This document shows, piece after piece, positions 34,476 through 43,526 of a stretch of DNA of 64,000 bases. The position numbers and the translations under genes were made by a program. Source of the DNA: Candidatus Brevundimonas phytovorans. Lineage in GTDB: Bacteria; Pseudomonadota; Alphaproteobacteria; Caulobacterales; Caulobacteraceae. How positions within the stretch are numbered: position 1 is the stretch's first letter; each line of letters begins with the position of its first letter. The notes below the pieces were generated by a model, which was not told where the DNA came from, searched no databases, and was given only the letters and a program-made list of their open reading frames with translations. The stretch lies in assembly GCA_029203145.1 (NCBI GenBank), contig CP119309.1:1637001-1701000 (forward strand), in the 5' to 3' direction.

Positions 34476-34784
34476 CTAGTCCTCGACGACCGCGTCGTGG
34501 ACCCGGCTCTTCATGATCTGCGAGGCGCGGAAGCTGATGACCCGACGCGGATTGATCGCCGCCGGTTCGCCCGTCTTCGGGTTGCGGCCCATGCGGGCGC
34601 GCTTCTCACGCACCTGAAAGACGCCGAAGCCAGACAGCTTCACCGTCTCGCCGCGCTCAAGCGATTCGACGACGAGTTCGAGCGTGCGCTCGACCAGACC
34701 GGAGCATTCCTGGCGGGAAAGCCCGACCTCGTCATGCACCGCGTCGCACAAATCCGCCCGGGTCAGGGTCTGTTGTCCCGTCAC
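34476..34784 (-). CDS. ihfA: Integration host factor subunit alpha
   Basis: A DNA-bending HU/IHF-fold protein. LTRADLCDAVH at the N-terminus, LSGFGVFQVREKRARMGRNPKTGEP (core of the DNA-binding arm, given here as GFGVFQVREKRA and RMGRNPKTGEP) and FRASQIMKSRV are diagnostic. The GTG at 34784 gives 102 residues, the usual length; the in-frame upstream extension does not match the family. Confidence 0.94.
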   Translation of the reverse strand: MTGQQTLTRADLCDAVHDEVGLSRQECSGLVERTLELVVESLERGETVKLSGFGVFQVREKRARMGRNPKTGEPAAINPRRVISFRASQIMKSRVHDAVVED

Positions 34785-34855
34785 TGCGTCTCTCCGCTGC
34801 CAATCCGCACGCATAGAAGGGCAAAGTCGCCCCGAATCAAAGCCCTGAATGCAAA

Positions 34856-35833
34856 TCAGAGACGGAAGGCGCAGGCGCCCCAGGTCAGACCGCCGCCCAT
34901 GGCCTCGATCACCACCAGATCGCCGCGCTTGATCCGCCCATCCTTGATGGCCGCATCCATGGCCAGAGGGATCGACGCCGCCGAGGTGTTGGCGTGCATG
35001 GCCACGGTCGACACGACCTTGTTTTCGTCCAGACCCAGACGGTCACCGACCCCGCGAATGATGCGCTGGTTGGCCTGGTGCGGCACGAACCAGTCGATCT
35101 CGGGGATCTCGACGCCCGCCGCCTCGGTCGCGCCGACGATGGCTTCGGCGATGTTGACGACGGCGTGGCGGAAGACCTGATTGCCCAGCATCTTCAGGTG
35201 GCCGACCGTGCCGGTCGTGGACGGACCGCCGTCGACATAGAGCATGTCCGACTTGGTGCCGTCGCAGCGCAGGGCGAAGCCCAAGACGCCCTGATCAGCC
35301 TTGGTCCCCTGCCCTTCGCGCGGTTCGACGACAAAGGCGCCGGCGCCGTCGCCGAACAGGACGCAGGTGGTCCGGTCGTTCCAGTCCATCAGCCGGGTCA
35401 TTTCCTCGGCGCCGATGACCAGGGCGCACTTGGCCATGCCGCGCGCGACAAAGCCATCGGCCACGCTCATGGCGTAGACGAAGCCCGAGCAGACCGCCTG
35501 AACGTCGAAAGCGATGCCCACCGGTGCGCCCAGCTTGGCCTGGACGATGGCGGCGGTAGCAGGGAAGGTCTGGTCCGGGGTGGTGGTGGCGACGATGATC
35601 AGGTCGACGTCAGCCGCCGTCTTTCCGGCGTCGGCCAGGGCGCGGCGCGCGGCCTCGACCGCCAGATCGCTGGTCGGCTCGTCGTCGCGGGCCTGGTGGC
35701 GTTGATGGATACCGGTGCGCTCGACGATCCACTCATCCGAGGTGTCGACGAACTTGGCCAGGTCGGCGTTGGTGACGACCTTCTCCGGCAGGAAGGAGCC
35801 GACGCCGGTCACGGCGCTGCGAATGACGCTCAC
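34856..35833 (-). CDS. fabH: Beta-ketoacyl-ACP synthase III
   Basis: Condenses acetyl-CoA with malonyl-ACP to start fatty acid synthesis. The catalytic triad is visible: Cys in AVCSGF, His in PHQANQRI, Asn in HANTSAASIPLA. At 325 residues it has the usual length. The start overlaps the plsX stop by four bases, the common plsX-fabH arrangement. Confidence 0.96.
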   Translation of the reverse strand: MSVIRSAVTGVGSFLPEKVVTNADLAKFVDTSDEWIVERTGIHQRHQARDDEPTSDLAVEAARRALADAGKTAADVDLIIVATTTPDQTFPATAAIVQAKLGAPVGIAFDVQAVCSGFVYAMSVADGFVARGMAKCALVIGAEEMTRLMDWNDRTTCVLFGDGAGAFVVEPREGQGTKADQGVLGFALRCDGTKSDMLYVDGGPSTTGTVGHLKMLGNQVFRHAVVNIAEAIVGATEAAGVEIPEIDWFVPHQANQRIIRGVGDRLGLDENKVVSTVAMHANTSAASIPLAMDAAIKDGRIKRGDLVVIEAMGGGLTWGACAFRL

Positions 35834-36942
35834 TGGTGGGTCTCCCCAAGGGTTTCGGCGACGGGCGCGGACTGGTCCAGGGCGGCGAGCCGTCCCAGGT
35901 TGGCCCCGACCTTGACCATATAATCGCTGCGCGCCAGGTCGACGGCGATGCGGACGGCGTTTCCATAACCGCGCGGCGTGGCGCCGCCGTGGCTTTTCAC
36001 GACGATGCCGTTCAGACCCAGCAGAGGCCCGCCGTTAATGGCGTTGGGGTCAATCTTCGCCGCCATGCGCTTCAGCGCCGGCATGGCGATCAGGGCGCCC
36101 AGCTTGGCGATCGGGCCCGAGGTCAGGGCCTCTTTCAGCAGGCTGGAGATGAAGCGTGCCGTGCCCTCAGCGGTTTTCAAGGCGATATTGCCGGTGAAGC
36201 CGTCGGTGACGATCACGTCCACCGTGCCCTTGGCGATGTCGTCGCCCTCGACAAAGCCATGATAGTTCAGCGGAATGCCGCCCTCGCGCAGGATGGCGTG
36301 GGCCTCGCGGACCTCATCGTGGCCCTTCATGTCCTCCGAGCCGACGTTCAGCAGACCGACCGTGGGCTTGGCCACGCCATGCACCGCCGACTGGAAGGCC
36401 TCGCCCATGATGGCGAATTCGATCAACTGCTTGGCGTCGCTGCCGATATTGGCGCCGACGTCCAGAACGGCGGTGTAGCCGCGCAGAGTCGGCCAGCTGG
36501 CGACGATGGCCGGGCGTTCCAGCCCCGGCGCCGCCATACGCAGCAGCAGCTTGGAGATGGCCATCAGGGCGCCTGTGTTGCCGGCGGAGACCGCCGCGGC
36601 CGCCTCGCCCGTCTTCACCGCCTCGATGGCGTTCCACAGGCTGGAGCCTTTGCCCCGGCGCATGGCCTGGGCGGGCTTCTCGTCCATGGCCACGATCTTG
36701 TCGGTGTGACGCACGTCGCAGACGGCGTCGGTCAGGCCACAGCGCGCCATCTCGGCGCGGATCGCCGCCTCGTCGCCATGCAGCAGGAAACGCACGCCCT
36801 CGCCGTCATGCCGCGAGAGATAGTCCTTCACGCCGCCGACCACGACCGAGGGACCGTGGTCCCCGCCCATGGCGTCAAGCGAGATCAGTGTTGGGGATGC
36901 CAAGTGGAAATGGACTCCGTCGCCGTCTTGTCGCGGCTTCAT
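35830..36942 (-). CDS. plsX: Phosphate acyltransferase PlsX
   Basis: Makes acyl-phosphate from acyl-ACP for phospholipid synthesis. Family motifs ISLDAMGGDHGPSVVV near the N-terminus, AGNTGALMA, GANIGSD, and VTDGFTGNIALKTAEG. The first 12 residues before the conserved core are variable; a slightly later start is possible. Confidence 0.96.
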   Translation of the reverse strand: MKPRQDGDGVHFHLASPTLISLDAMGGDHGPSVVVGGVKDYLSRHDGEGVRFLLHGDEAAIRAEMARCGLTDAVCDVRHTDKIVAMDEKPAQAMRRGKGSSLWNAIEAVKTGEAAAAVSAGNTGALMAISKLLLRMAAPGLERPAIVASWPTLRGYTAVLDVGANIGSDAKQLIEFAIMGEAFQSAVHGVAKPTVGLLNVGSEDMKGHDEVREAHAILREGGIPLNYHGFVEGDDIAKGTVDVIVTDGFTGNIALKTAEGTARFISSLLKEALTSGPIAKLGALIAMPALKRMAAKIDPNAINGGPLLGLNGIVVKSHGGATPRGYGNAVRIAVDLARSDYMVKVGANLGRLAALDQSAPVAETLGETHQ

Positions 36943-36999
36943 ATAGGGATGCAGGACGCAAATGTCGCACCCTTGGGATGCTACCAGCCCGACGTCAGG

Positions 37000-37533
37000 T
37001 CAACCTTCGCCGGAACCGTCCTTGGATTGCAGGCTCTTCAGCACGGCGAAAGGCGAGATTTCACCGGGCTCCGGGGGCTGTTCAAACACCGCGCCCGGCT
37101 TGCGCGGGAAGGGATCGAGGCTCAGCGCCAGCTGCTCGACGGCGTATTGGCCCAGGTCCAGGCTGCCGCCTTCGATCTGATCCGGCGAATCGTCGTCCAG
37201 CTCCAGATCGATTTCGCCGTCCTCATCAGGCTCGCGCTCGGTCGCCTCGACCATCTGCACCGAGAACTTGCGATCGATATGGACCGGCAGGGGCTCCAGC
37301 GTCAGGCCGCAGGTCTGAACCGCATCGGCCACGACCCGCCCGTCCAGACGCCAGCCCGACACGGTCGGGACCAGGTTGATGTCCACCTCGAACAGGTCGA
37401 GCGCCTGAAGATCCAGGGCGCGCGCGATCCGTTTGACGGCCTCGGCGTCCGGCGTCAGGCGGCGCTGCACGCCGGCGCCGATGTGGTGAAGCCTCAGCGG
37501 CTCGCTGTAGGGCAGCGGTGGAAGGTCGTTCAT
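37000..37533 (-). CDS. DUF177 / YceD family protein
   Basis: An acidic 177-residue protein matching the YceD pattern in alphaproteobacteria: DVNLV-like strand (EVDINLVPTVSG), RVVADAVQTCGLTLEPLPVHI with a single Cys, and DLGQYAVEQLALSLDPFPRKPG near the end. The family accompanies rpmF/plsX and is linked to 23S rRNA processing or ribosome assembly in some bacteria. It overlaps the CBP3 gene by four bases. Confidence 0.85.
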   Translation of the reverse strand: MNDLPPLPYSEPLRLHHIGAGVQRRLTPDAEAVKRIARALDLQALDLFEVDINLVPTVSGWRLDGRVVADAVQTCGLTLEPLPVHIDRKFSVQMVEATEREPDEDGEIDLELDDDSPDQIEGGSLDLGQYAVEQLALSLDPFPRKPGAVFEQPPEPGEISPFAVLKSLQSKDGSGEG

Positions 37534-38063
37534 GCGGTGATCTCCGCCCAGGCCGGGGCCTTGGACACGGTTTCAAACGACTGCGTCGCCAGATTCTGAC
37601 GCGAAGTCACGGCGTAACGCGCTAGGGCCTGCGCGGTCGCGGCGTCAGCGCTTTCATAGACGTTCTTGGCCAGCGACACAGCCAGGGCCTCGACGTCCTC
37701 GGCGCGCAGCGGACCTTCGTAGGCGCTCATGCGGCCATACAGGGACTCGCCCAGCTTGCGCATCTTCTTGCCGACCGAGACGTCGCCGACGCCCAGTTCG
37801 CGCAGCGTGTTGTCCAGCGACGAGATATAGGTGTCGAACAGCCTCTGCGCCGCGACCTCGCCGCGCTCGCCGTCCTGCTTCAGTCGCAGGAACAGAATCA
37901 GGACGTGCAGGGTGTAGAGCTCGAACCGGGCGTCGATCTGATCGGTCACGCCGAGGGCGGTGTAAAAAGCAGGCTGGCGGGCTTGCGCCACCGCCAGGGC
38001 ATACAGGGCGTCACCCTGGCGCTCATCGGGCCGTTGTCGGAAGAGATTTCTTAGCATGAGCAA
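37530..38063 (-). CDS. Ubiquinol-cytochrome c chaperone (CBP3-like)
   Basis: An all-helical 177-residue protein with the CBP3 pattern: ALYALAVAQARQPAFYTALGV, DARFELYTLHVLILFLRL and GVGDVSVGKKMRKLGESLYGR (the most conserved block). CBP3 helps assemble cytochrome bc1. The order bamE (divergent), CBP3, DUF177, plsX is typical for alphaproteobacteria. Confidence 0.88.
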   Translation of the reverse strand: MLMLRNLFRQRPDERQGDALYALAVAQARQPAFYTALGVTDQIDARFELYTLHVLILFLRLKQDGERGEVAAQRLFDTYISSLDNTLRELGVGDVSVGKKMRKLGESLYGRMSAYEGPLRAEDVEALAVSLAKNVYESADAATAQALARYAVTSRQNLATQSFETVSKAPAWAEITA

Positions 38064-38126
38064 CAGCCCCTTTTTCGCCGCGCCGTTGCACTAGGACGCA
38101 GCGCCGGTTAGGTCAAAGACCTTGTT

Positions 38127-38624
38127 ATGCTGAGGCGGACGCGGATGCCCCGAATTACACCGATCTTCGCTGCTGTTGCGCTGGCCGCCGCTGCCGGCGC
38201 CTGCGCGCCCGTTGTCGCCACCCAGGGCTTCCAGGCGATCGACGCCAAGCCTCAGGATGTCGTGGCCGGCACCGACACTCGGGAAACCGTCCTGGCGCGA
38301 CTGGGGTCGCCCTCGACCACCTCGACCTTCGAGCCCGACACCGTTTGGTACTACCTGACCCAGACGACCGAGCGTTACACCTACAACAAGCCGCAGGTGT
38401 CGCAGCGTTCGGTGACTGAGATCACCTTCAACAAGGCCGACGGCAAGGTCGCCGCCGTCCGCACCCTGGGCCTCGAGGACGGTCGCCAGATCGCCATGGA
38501 GCGGCGCGAGACGCCGACCCGCGGCCGTCAGCTGACGATTCTGGAACAACTGCTGGGCAACGTCGGCCGTGGCCAACTGCCGCGCACCGAAGAAGACGTT
38601 CCCGGCCAGCGTCGCCCGGACTAA
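38127..38624 (+). CDS. bamE: Outer-membrane assembly lipoprotein BamE (SmpA/OmlA)
   Basis: A signal peptide with lipobox AGAC (Cys about residue 26) precedes the BamE fold: GTDTRETVLARLGSPST and DTVWYYLTQTTE. It belongs to the BAM complex inserting outer-membrane barrels. An alternative start six codons in (38145) would shorten the signal peptide only. It is divergent from the CBP3 gene by 63 bp. Confidence 0.9.
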   Translation: MLRRTRMPRITPIFAAVALAAAAGACAPVVATQGFQAIDAKPQDVVAGTDTRETVLARLGSPSTTSTFEPDTVWYYLTQTTERYTYNKPQVSQRSVTEITFNKADGKVAAVRTLGLEDGRQIAMERRETPTRGRQLTILEQLLGNVGRGQLPRTEEDVPGQRRPD

Positions 38625-38700
38625 GGGCAGGCCGCTTCACCCGCGGCAGCCCTCTTCGGCCTCAAGCCGCGAGCGACCGCGTCGCGAGCATAGGCCTCTT

Positions 38701-38738
38701 AAAAAAGCGCCCCGAGGAGCGATCCCCGGGGCCTTTTT
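38701..38738. terminator. Bidirectional terminator between bamE and hppA
   Basis: GCCCCG (38709-38714) pairs with CGGGGC (38727-38732), and an inner GG/CC pair extends the stem. It is flanked by AAAAAA on one side and TTTTT on the other, so it works for both convergent genes. Confidence 0.8.
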
Positions 38739-38740
38739 CG

Positions 38741-40891
38741 TCAGACGATCTTCCCGCTCGCCAGCACCGCCAGCAGCAGCAGGGCCACGATGTTGGTGAT
38801 CTTGATCATCGGGTTCACCGCCGGACCGGAGGTGTCCTTGTAGGGATCGCCCACGGTGTCGCCCGTAACGGCGGCCTTGTGCGCCTCCGAACCCTTGCCG
38901 TGGACGACGCCGTTCTTGTCGGTGAAGCCTTCCTCGATCAGCTTCTTGGCGTTGTCCCAGGCGCCGCCGCCCGAGGTCATCGAGATGGCCACGAACAGGC
39001 CCGTCACGATCACCCCCATCAGCATGGCCCCCAGGGCGGCGAAGGCGTTGGCCTTGTCCGGCTGGATGAACAGCACCACCACGAACAGGACGATCGGCGA
39101 CAGCACCGGCAGCAGGCTGGGCACGATCATCTCGCGGATCGCCGCACTGGTCAGGATGTCCACGGCCTTGCCGTACTCTGGCTTGGTCTCGAACGTCATG
39201 ATGCCCGGATTCTCGCGGAACTGACGACGCACCTCGGCCACGACGGCCTCGGCGGCGCGCCCCACGGCCGTCATCGACATGCCGCCGAACAGGAAGGGCA
39301 GAGCCCCGCCGAACAGCAGGCCTACGACGACGTAGGGGTTGGACAGGTCAAAGGCGACCGCCCCCATGCCATGGAAGAAGCTGCCCGGCGCGGCCTCGGC
39401 CGAGAAATGCTTCAGGTCTTCCACATAGGCGGCGAACAGGACCAGCGCCCCCAGGCCCGCCGAACCGATGGCGTAGCCCTTGGTCACGGCCTTGGTGGTG
39501 TTGCCCACGGCGTCCAGCGCGTCAGTCGAGACACGGACGTCCGACGGCAGGCCCGCCATCTCGGCGATGCCGCCGGCGTTGTCGGTGACGGGACCAAAGG
39601 CGTCCAGCGCCACGATCATCCCCGCCACGCCCAGCATGGTCGTGGTGGCGATGGCGATGCCGAACAGGCCCGCCAGTTGGAAGGCCGCAACGATGCCGAC
39701 GATGATGGTCAGCGCCGGCAGGGCCGTGGACTCCAGCGACACAGCCAACCCCTGGATCACATTGGTGCCGTGGCCCGACACCGATGCGTTGGCCACCGAC
39801 TTGACGGGGCGGAAGCCCGTGCCGGTGTAGAACTCGGTGATGACCACGATGGCCGCCGTGACCAGCAGACCGACGACGCCGGCCCAGAACAGGTTCATCG
39901 GCTGGATCAGCAGCCCGCCGGAGGTCTCGACCGCGCCCGGCAGCAATTGGTTGATCACCCACCACACAGCCACAACCGACAGCACGCCCGTCACGATCAG
40001 CCCCTGGTAAAGGGCCCCCATGATATTGCCGCCCTTGCCCAGACGAACAAAGAAGGAGCCGATGATGGAGGTCACGATACAGATGCCGCAGATCGCCAGC
40101 GGCAGCAGCATCATCACTTCGACATAGGGCTGGTTGCGGAAGAAGATGGCCGCCAGAACCATCGTGGCCACCGTCGTGACGGCATAGGTTTCGAACAGGT
40201 CGGCGGCCATGCCGGCGCAGTCGCCGACGTTGTCGCCTACGTTGTCGGCGATGGTGGCGGCGTTGCGGGGATCGTCCTCGGGGATGCCGGCTTCGACCTT
40301 GCCCACCATGTCGCCGCCCACGTCGGCCCCCTTGGTGAAGATGCCGCCGCCCAGGCGCGCGAAGATGGAGATCAGCGAAGCGCCGAAGCCCAGCGCCACC
40401 AGGCCGTCGACGACCGTGCGGCTGGTGCTTTCAAAGCCCATGCCCTGGGTCATGAAGGCGTAGTAGCCCGACACGCCCAGAAGCGCGCCGCCCGCCACGA
40501 ACATGCCGGTGATGGCGCCCGAGCGGAAGGCCAGGTCCAGCCCCTTGGCCAGACTTTCAGACGCCGCCTGCGCCGTTCGCACATTGGCCCGTACCGAGAT
40601 CAGCATCCCTGCGAAACCCGCGGCGCCGGACAGCACCGCCCCGATCAGGAACCCGAGCGCAGCCCAGGGCCCGATAAGCAAAAAGGCCGCGACCAAGATC
40701 ACGACCCCCACCATACCAATCGTTGTGTACTGACGCTTCAGGTAGGCCGAAGCTCCTTCCTGAATCGCCGCCGCGATTTCTCGCATCCTGTCGTTACCGG
40801 TGCCGGCCTTCATCAGGACGGCGGTCTGGACAGCGCCGTAAAGCACCCCCAGTGCGCCGGCCGCGATGACCAGCCATAGATAGTTCGTCAT
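38741..40891 (-). CDS. hppA: K+-insensitive H+-translocating pyrophosphatase
   Basis: Couples pyrophosphate hydrolysis to proton export. About 16 membrane segments in 716 residues; the substrate-binding loop GADVGGDMVGKVEAGIPEDD and NVGDNVGDCAG are intact. In VGNTTKAVTKG a Lys occupies the position where K+-dependent enzymes have Ala, marking the K+-insensitive class. The start at 40891 (MTNYLW) is chosen over a longer frame that lacks conservation. Confidence 0.96.
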   Translation of the reverse strand: MTNYLWLVIAAGALGVLYGAVQTAVLMKAGTGNDRMREIAAAIQEGASAYLKRQYTTIGMVGVVILVAAFLLIGPWAALGFLIGAVLSGAAGFAGMLISVRANVRTAQAASESLAKGLDLAFRSGAITGMFVAGGALLGVSGYYAFMTQGMGFESTSRTVVDGLVALGFGASLISIFARLGGGIFTKGADVGGDMVGKVEAGIPEDDPRNAATIADNVGDNVGDCAGMAADLFETYAVTTVATMVLAAIFFRNQPYVEVMMLLPLAICGICIVTSIIGSFFVRLGKGGNIMGALYQGLIVTGVLSVVAVWWVINQLLPGAVETSGGLLIQPMNLFWAGVVGLLVTAAIVVITEFYTGTGFRPVKSVANASVSGHGTNVIQGLAVSLESTALPALTIIVGIVAAFQLAGLFGIAIATTTMLGVAGMIVALDAFGPVTDNAGGIAEMAGLPSDVRVSTDALDAVGNTTKAVTKGYAIGSAGLGALVLFAAYVEDLKHFSAEAAPGSFFHGMGAVAFDLSNPYVVVGLLFGGALPFLFGGMSMTAVGRAAEAVVAEVRRQFRENPGIMTFETKPEYGKAVDILTSAAIREMIVPSLLPVLSPIVLFVVVLFIQPDKANAFAALGAMLMGVIVTGLFVAISMTSGGGAWDNAKKLIEEGFTDKNGVVHGKGSEAHKAAVTGDTVGDPYKDTSGPAVNPMIKITNIVALLLLAVLASGKIV

Positions 40892-41069
40892 GGCGTTTCC
40901 AAGCCCTTGTGCAACGAGCACACGGATCCTTGGCGCGGGCGGGCTTTGCGCCTCTCACCGCCTTCCGGTCCCCCCGTGCGCCTACGGACGCAATCTCACG
41001 TCCCCCGGGAATTGCGACCCAACTGTGTCAAAAGCAGCGCCGTGAAGCAACAGCGGTTTCTGAGGCGGT

Positions 41070-41510
41070 TTAGACGCCCTGCATTCCGGTGCGACGGCGC
41101 GGGGTCTGGCTGACGACCTCGACGCGGGTCACGGCGCCGGGCCCGATCAAGGTGGAGGCCGAGCGGATCAGGCTGGCGCTCAGCGCCGCCGTATCCAGCG
41201 CCAGCCAGGTGTCCGGCAGGACAAAGGGCGTGCGGTGTCCGGCGCGGACCAGGGCGTCGCGCAGCCAGGCCTCCTTGGCCCGCACCGCCTCGACCGTGTG
41301 GTTAGGGCCGAGATGCAGCTTCAGGACGATGAAGACATAGTTGCGCACCCGCCCCTCGGTGATGATCGGCAAGCCCATGCCGGGCAGGTTCAGGAAGGCG
41401 GCGGCGGCCGGTGCGGCCTTCTCACTGGCGTCCGCGCCGCCGGCGAGCGCGGAGGCGGCCCCGGAGGCGGTCAGGACGGCGGCGGCCTGGATCAAAGCGC
41501 GACGTTGCAT
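41070..41510 (-). CDS. Exported hypothetical protein, 146 aa
   Basis: The N-terminus MQRRALIQAAAVLTASGAAS resembles a Tat or Sec signal. The mature part contains YVFIVLKLHLGPNHTVEAV and a helical region (KEAWLRDALVRAGH) reminiscent of small periplasmic proteins related to FliL-like or secretion chaperones, but I cannot name a family. It is the last gene upstream of hppA and lies 42 bases after the thiL stop. Confidence 0.65.
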   Translation of the reverse strand: MQRRALIQAAAVLTASGAASALAGGADASEKAAPAAAAFLNLPGMGLPIITEGRVRNYVFIVLKLHLGPNHTVEAVRAKEAWLRDALVRAGHRTPFVLPDTWLALDTAALSASLIRSASTLIGPGAVTRVEVVSQTPRRRTGMQGV

Positions 41511-41552
41511 CAGGCTGTTCTGCCCTGCCCCCGTTAGGATTCCGTTGCGGCC

Positions 41553-42542
41553 CTAGTCGTGGGCCCAGCCGACGCGGGTCGGGGTGATCTCGGCCCCGAG
41601 ATGGCGCGCCACCACGCCCCGCCCCTCGACCACGCGACCGATGCGGGTCAGGCGCAGATGGCGGCGCTCCGCTTCACGGCGAAGAGCGTTCTCGGCCCCC
41701 GCCGGCACGGTCAGGATGATCTCGTAGTCGTCGCCGCCGGCGGCCAGCAGCTCCAGCGCGCCCTGCGGATCGACGCGACTATCCAGCCAGGCCTGGGCCG
41801 CCGCCGACAGGGGCAGGACCTCCAGGTCGATCTCGATGCCGACCTTGCTGGCCTCGGCTATGTGGCCGACGTCGGCCAGCAGGCCGTCGGAGACGTCGGC
41901 GCTGGCCGTGGCCAGGCCGCGCACGACGGTGGCGAACTCCACACGCGGCATGGGGGTGCGATAGGCGGCCTCCAGCGCATCCATGCGCTCGGGCTCCAGC
42001 GACAACGCGCCTTGCGCCGCCTGAAGGCCCAACCAGCCGTCGCCTATCGTGCCGGTGACAAACAGCAGGTCGCCCGGCCGCGCCCCGCCCCGGCTGACGG
42101 TAGAGGACGACGGCGCCCAGCCCATCAAGGTGGCCGAGAAACTGGCCGGACCGGGCGTCTTGACCGTGTCGCCGCCCAGCAGGGCGATGTCGAAGATGGC
42201 CTGGTCGCGCCGCAGCCCGGCGACAAAGGCCTCGCGCTCGGGCCAGCCGCAACGTTCGGACCAGTGGCAGGCCAGCAGATAGCCGAAGGGCTCTGCCCCC
42301 TTGGCGGCCAGGTCGGACAGGTTCACGCGCAGCAGCTTCTGCGCCACGGTGTCCAGCGGGTCGTCGGGCAGGAAGTGGACGCCCTCGATGATGGCGTCCT
42401 TGGTCAGGATCAGATCATGCCCCGGACGCGAGGGCAGCACAGCCACATCGTCGGCCAGCCCCCTCGCCCATTCCGGGTGCGCCAGCGGCTTCAGAAGCCG
42501 CTGGATGGTCTCGAATTCGCCAGCGACATCAATCGCGGGCAT
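41553..42542 (-). CDS. thiL: Thiamine-monophosphate kinase
   Basis: Makes thiamine diphosphate. AIR-synthase-like fold with the metal and ATP motifs LADDVAVLPS, LTKDAIIEGVHFLPDDP, VNLSDLAAKGAEP, GGDTVKTPG and SADVSDGLLADVGH. The length of 329 residues is normal. It overlaps nusB by 14 bases, the common nusB-thiL pairing. Confidence 0.95.
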   Translation of the reverse strand: MPAIDVAGEFETIQRLLKPLAHPEWARGLADDVAVLPSRPGHDLILTKDAIIEGVHFLPDDPLDTVAQKLLRVNLSDLAAKGAEPFGYLLACHWSERCGWPEREAFVAGLRRDQAIFDIALLGGDTVKTPGPASFSATLMGWAPSSSTVSRGGARPGDLLFVTGTIGDGWLGLQAAQGALSLEPERMDALEAAYRTPMPRVEFATVVRGLATASADVSDGLLADVGHIAEASKVGIEIDLEVLPLSAAAQAWLDSRVDPQGALELLAAGGDDYEIILTVPAGAENALRREAERRHLRLTRIGRVVEGRGVVARHLGAEITPTRVGWAHD

Positions 42543-43068
42543 CGCGCGCCACGCCGTCGAGCGCCGCGTTCACGAACTTCGCCTCTGCTTCGTCGAAGAA
42601 GGCCTTGGCCAGCTCGACATACTCGTCGATGACGATTTCACGCGGGACGTCGGACTTGAACTTCAGCTCCCAGGCGCCGCAACGCAGGAGGGCGCGAAGC
42701 GTGGCGTCCAGACGTTCCATCCGCCAGTTGGAGGCCAGACGCGCCTTGACGGCCTCGTCGATGGCCCGCTGGTCCTCGACCACGCCGTGGACGATCTCCG
42801 AGAACCAGTCCTCGTCGGCCTCGGCCAGAGGGGCGCCGTCGATGTCGCCGTCGAAGCGGTGATCGCGGAACTCCTTGACGATGACGTCCACGCCCTCGCC
42901 TGCCAGTTCCATCTGATACAGGGCCTGGACAGCGGCCAGACGAGCAACCGTGCGGGCGCGGCGCTGACGCGAGGTCAGTTGCGGCTCGGCACGGGCTTTG
43001 TCGGCCTCGGCCAGTTGCGCCATGACTTCGGCGACGGTGGCCGGGGTGGGTTTGCTCTGTTCGGTCAC
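42529..43068 (-). CDS. nusB: Transcription antitermination protein NusB
   Basis: An all-helical RNA-binding protein for rRNA antitermination. The N-terminal RTVARLAAVQALYQME and the C-terminal VPREIVIDEYVELAKAFFDEAEAKFVNAAL (only partly quoted: REIVIDEYVELAKAFF) are typical. The first 35 residues are an extension seen in alphaproteobacterial NusB. Coupled to ribH by a four-base overlap. Confidence 0.95.
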   Translation of the reverse strand: MTEQSKPTPATVAEVMAQLAEADKARAEPQLTSRQRRARTVARLAAVQALYQMELAGEGVDVIVKEFRDHRFDGDIDGAPLAEADEDWFSEIVHGVVEDQRAIDEAVKARLASNWRMERLDATLRALLRCGAWELKFKSDVPREIVIDEYVELAKAFFDEAEAKFVNAALDGVARDARD

Positions 43069-43526
43069 GAGGCCAGTCCTCCGCGCAGGCGCTTGCGCAG
43101 CGCGATCAGGTCCAGACAGGCGCGAGCGGCGCCGCCGCCCTTGTCGCCTTCGCTCATCCGGGCGCGCGCCCAGGTCTGGGCTTCGTCTTCGGTCGTCAGG
43201 ATGCCGTTGCCGATGGCCAGACCCTTGAGGCCCAGATGCATCAGGCCGGCGGCGGATTGATCCGAGACGATCTCGAAGTGGTAGGTCTCGCCGCGAATGA
43301 TGCAGCCCAGAGCGACATAGCCGTCATAGCGCGGGGCGGTCGGGTAGCGACCGGCCTCCTCGGCCAGGGCGATGGCGGTCGGAACCTCCAGGGCGCCCGG
43401 CACGGTGACGACGTCGAACTGCACGCCTTGCGCGCGCAGGGCGTCCTTGGCCCCTTCCAGAAGGGCGTCAGCCAGATCGTCGTAGTAACGCGCCTCAACG
43501 ATCAGGACGCGGGTGGGGTCGTTCAG
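43065..43526 (-). CDS. ribH: 6,7-dimethyl-8-ribityllumazine synthase
   Basis: Penultimate riboflavin step. VLIVEARYYDDLADALLEG, the substrate loop GALEVPTAIALA and GCIIRGETYHFEIV (catalytic His) are clear. No ATG or GTG lies near the conserved start. A CTG at 43526 overlapping the ribB stop (CTGA), with GGAGAAG seven bases upstream, fits family length (153 residues); a TTG at 43556 would add ten non-conserved residues. The start codon is therefore uncertain. Confidence 0.92.
   Translation of the reverse strand: MNDPTRVLIVEARYYDDLADALLEGAKDALRAQGVQFDVVTVPGALEVPTAIALAEEAGRYPTAPRYDGYVALGCIIRGETYHFEIVSDQSAAGLMHLGLKGLAIGNGILTTEDEAQTWARARMSEGDKGGGAARACLDLIALRKRLRGGLAS

Noticed and set aside
35836..37599. 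Plus-strand open frame across plsX and the DUF177 gene
   Set aside because: Antisense to two recognised genes and without any domain; composition is typical of shadow frames.
38879..40879. Very long plus-strand open frame (about 660 codons) across hppA
   Set aside because: It is exactly antisense to the clearly conserved H+-pyrophosphatase; GC-rich codon bias leaves the complementary frame open. The peptide is low-complexity His/Asp/Gly/Gln-rich.
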